Shown piece by piece: positions 5,574 to 7,350 of a DNA stretch of 7,350 nt (position 1 is its first letter; every line of letters begins with the position of its first letter). A program made the position numbers and the translations under genes. The DNA comes from MGR-bin208 sp043780275 (lineage in GTDB: Bacteria; Bacteroidota; Bacteroidia; Chitinophagales; Chitinophagaceae): NCBI GenBank assembly GCA_043780275.1, contig JAYWCV010000071.1, forward strand, positions 1 to 7,350, in the 5' to 3' direction. Below the pieces are notes generated by a model that made no database searches, was not told the origin of the DNA, and saw only the letters and a program-made list of their open reading frames with translations.

Positions 5574-6713
5574 TTATTTCTGTTCAACAACTGAACTTTC
5601 TTTAGAGAAAGTAACCACTTTTGAAGACAGTTTTTTTTCGATTTTAAATTCTTCATTAATCTCTTTATCAGCAAAAATTGTCATTTTAGATTTTCTGTAA
5701 TACAGGATTCCAATACCAGAAAATGCTATTGCCAGCATTACTGCAATAATTCTTGTCGGTCCGATAATAGAACCATAATAAGCTATTGCAATAAACATCA
5801 TGTTAATAAGGACACATAATACGGTAACCACACTATGACTTAAACCTAAATCCAAAAATAAATGATGAATATGATTTCGATCGGGGGTAAATGGCGATCT
5901 GCCATTGAAAATCCGGATAGTAAAGACCCGTAATGTATCAAAAAGTGGAACCATTAAAATGGAAAAACCTACTGCTACTGCAGAATCAACCCGATATACC
6001 ACTTCAGCAGTATCTGCAACAGAAATAAACTTTAATACCAAAATTGAATTGACCAATCCAAGTAATAATGATCCCGAATCACCCATAAATATTTTAGCCG
6101 GTTGATGATTGAAAATTAAGAAAGCAACCAGGCTACCCGTCATACCAAAAGCCAACAAAGAATAGGCAAGCATATCATTTGAAAAAAAATAAATTCCCAA
6201 TACCAGCATAGTCATTAAACCTAAACTCCCGGCCAATCCATCAACCCCATCTATTAAATTAAACGAGTTGATGATGACAATAATTGTGAGATAAGAAAAG
6301 GCAAGACTAAAAGCTTGTGGAATTTCATGTATACCGAATAACCCATGCATACTGGTAATATTTATCCCTCCTAAATGAATAAGAATTGAAGCTGCTACAA
6401 CCTGGCCGATAAATTTTTTGGTTGCAGAAAGTAAAATAAGATCATCTTTCAGGCCTATGAAAAAAATGACCACAGCTGCAGCAAAAAAATATTGAAATTC
6501 GGGATTTGTAAAAGAAGATATAGATAATAGCGCAGTAAAAATAAATCCGGCGAAAATGGCAATTCCACCTAATGAAGGTACGAGACCTGTATGAATCTTT
6601 CTATTGTCCGGAACATCATACAATTTTTTAGATTCTGCAATCTGAATGACAATGGGAATAGCTAAAAATGTAACGATGAATGAAACGGAACTTGTCAATA
6701 AAATATCTAGCAT
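5574..6713 (-). CDS. WecA/TagO-like polyprenyl-phosphate N-acetylhexosamine-1-phosphate transferase (MraY superfamily)
   Basis: This 379-residue integral membrane protein has about ten to eleven membrane segments. The family transfers a sugar-1-phosphate (often GlcNAc-1-P) from a UDP-sugar to undecaprenyl phosphate, the first step of making O-antigen, capsule or other cell-surface glycans. The signatures are in order: the DNRKIHTGLVPSLGGIAIF stretch (36-54), the metal-site DD at 90-91 in GLKDDLILL, NLIDGVDGLAG (152-162) with Asp155 and Asp158, FMGDSGSLLLG (209-219) with Asp212, and the last cytoplasmic loop SPFTPDRNHIHHLFLDLG (273-290). The HIHH motif points to the WecA/TagO/WbpL branch rather than MraY itself, which makes peptidoglycan lipid I. 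The last 40 residues are a charged, non-membrane tail. The exact sugar is unknown, so I give no symbol. It is divergent from the transketolase gene and upstream of frr. Confidence 0.92.
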   Translation of the reverse strand: MLDILLTSSVSFIVTFLAIPIVIQIAESKKLYDVPDNRKIHTGLVPSLGGIAIFAGFIFTALLSISSFTNPEFQYFFAAAVVIFFIGLKDDLILLSATKKFIGQVVAASILIHLGGINITSMHGLFGIHEIPQAFSLAFSYLTIIVIINSFNLIDGVDGLAGSLGLMTMLVLGIYFFSNDMLAYSLLAFGMTGSLVAFLIFNHQPAKIFMGDSGSLLLGLVNSILVLKFISVADTAEVVYRVDSAVAVGFSILMVPLFDTLRVFTIRIFNGRSPFTPDRNHIHHLFLDLGLSHSVVTVLCVLINMMFIAIAYYGSIIGPTRIIAVMLAIAFSGIGILYYRKSKMTIFADKEINEEFKIEKKLSSKVVTFSKESSVVEQK

Positions 6714-6742
6714 TCAATAGGTTTTGGTTGTAAAAATAGTTT

Positions 6743-6750
6743 CAAAAATG
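6743..6750 (-). promoter_or_regulatory. Possible -7 box for the WecA/TagO-like gene
   Basis: CATTTTTG on the - strand matches TAnnTTTG at five of six fixed positions, 29 bases before the ATG at 6713. The surrounding DNA is very AT-rich, so chance matches are likely, and no -33 box is clear. Confidence 0.25.
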
Positions 6751-6840
6751 TTTAAAATATAATTTTATTCTAATTTGTTCTATAGAGTAATTTATTAAAA
6801 TCGATATAAAGATCATTTTCATTTCAGATAACAGAAAAAA

Positions 6841-6856
6841 AATGCACTTTTGCATT
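6841..6856. promoter_or_regulatory. Palindrome in the transketolase upstream region, possibly overlapping its promoter
   Basis: AATGCA-CTTT-TGCATT is a 6-bp inverted repeat with a 4-base centre, preceded by an A run and followed by CATTTGTTTTTT. Within it CACTTTTG (6845-6852) matches TAnnTTTG at five of six fixed positions, which would give a leader of about 55 bases for the gene starting at 6911. It could be an operator or merely a -7 region with chance symmetry. Confidence 0.3.
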
Positions 6857-6910
6857 CATTTGTTTTTTGAAAGAACAAAATACAAAAAGTTTAACCCTTT
6901 ACATACTAAT

Positions 6911-7350
6911 ATGCCTACATTAAAAGAAATAGCCAGCCAATTAAGAAGAGACATTGTACGAATGGTACATGCTGTTAACAGTGGTCACCCTGGTGGTTCA
7001 TTAGGTTGTACTGATTTTTTCACTGCATTGTTTTTCCATATAATGAAACATGACCCGAAATTTTCGATGGATGGAAAAGGAGAAGACCTCTTTTTCCTTT
7101 CGAATGGTCATATCACTCCAATTTATTACCCTACTCTTGCCCGTGCCGGATACTTTGACATAGCGGAATTAAACACTTTCCGGAAAATAAATTCACGCCT
7201 TCAGGGACATCCTGCTACACACGAACATTTGCCCGGAATCCGTATTGCATCCGGTTCGCTTGGCCAGGGATTAAGTGTGGCCAGTGGTGCAGCTTTGACA
7301 AAAAAATTAAATAACGACCCGAATCTTGTTTTCTCTTTACATGGCGATGG
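6911..7350 (+). CDS. tkt: Transketolase, N-terminal (thiamine-diphosphate-binding) part, cut by window end
   Basis: The window holds 146 complete codons starting MPTLKEIASQLRRDIVRM. Transketolase moves two-carbon ketol units between sugar phosphates in the pentose phosphate pathway. Visible active-site elements are SGHPGGSLG (24-32) with His26, the LSNGH segment (63-67), LQGHP (97-101) with His100, GSLGQGLSVASG (115-126), and the beginning of the GDG thiamine-diphosphate/metal motif at the very edge. The short N-terminus resembles the split transketolases of Bacteroidota and archaea, in which this half is a subunit of about 280 residues followed by a separate C-terminal gene. Because the gene is cut, a full-length single-chain enzyme cannot be excluded. 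It is divergent from the WecA/TagO-like gene, with 197 bases of AT-rich DNA between. The start lacks a Shine-Dalgarno sequence. Confidence 0.93.
   Translation, partial: MPTLKEIASQLRRDIVRMVHAVNSGHPGGSLGCTDFFTALFFHIMKHDPKFSMDGKGEDLFFLSNGHITPIYYPTLARAGYFDIAELNTFRKINSRLQGHPATHEHLPGIRIASGSLGQGLSVASGAALTKKLNNDPNLVFSLHGD

Noticed and set aside
3762..6105. Short open frames at 3762-3956 (+), 4171-4428 (-), 5387-5605 (+) and 5905-6105 (+)
   Set aside because: Each lies mostly inside a well-supported gene on the other strand and shows no family features.
1..7350. CRISPR, tRNA, rRNA, insertion sequence or prophage content
   Set aside because: I saw no regularly spaced repeats, tRNA-like cloverleaf, transposase or phage protein, and base composition looks even across the window.

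Overview
The window looks like a chromosomal segment of a Bacteroidota bacterium, probably from the Chitinophagales/Sphingobacteriales side of the phylum. The support is as follows: the DNA is AT-rich, starts lack Shine-Dalgarno sequences, two promoters carry exact TAnnTTTG -7 boxes (before frr and scpA), the transketolase resembles the split N-terminal-subunit type, and the PPK2 resembles the Cytophaga enzyme. Most of the content is housekeeping, and I see no phage, insertion sequence, CRISPR array, tRNA or rRNA.

Left end (1-1216, + strand): two adjacent, unrecognised genes of probably exported proteins. The first is cut by the window edge. The second follows it by 6 bases. In both, a convincing signal peptide lies in one frame and the protein body in the -1 frame, as if one base were missing from each. 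The second break falls exactly in a run of seven T. A strong hairpin (1181-1214) closes the region and also serves the convergent osmC.

Middle (1232-3925, - strand): in transcription order, ppk2 (polyphosphate-driven nucleotide kinase), mscL (mechanosensitive channel), scpA (condensin kleisin) and osmC (peroxide reductase). A hairpin follows mscL and a good promoter precedes scpA, so there are probably two transcripts, ppk2-mscL and scpA-osmC. Three of the four genes have stress or osmotic roles. At 4004-4891 a divergent EamA-type transporter runs the other way. It ends in a hairpin shared with the convergent frr.

Right part (4924-7350): frr (ribosome recycling factor), with its own promoter, lies downstream of a WecA/TagO-like polyprenyl-phosphate sugar-1-phosphate transferase, both on the - strand. 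A divergent transketolase N-terminal region begins at 6911 and runs off the window. I did not find a clear new biological system. The most unusual signals are the two broken secreted genes and a competing-hairpin arrangement at the end of osmC.
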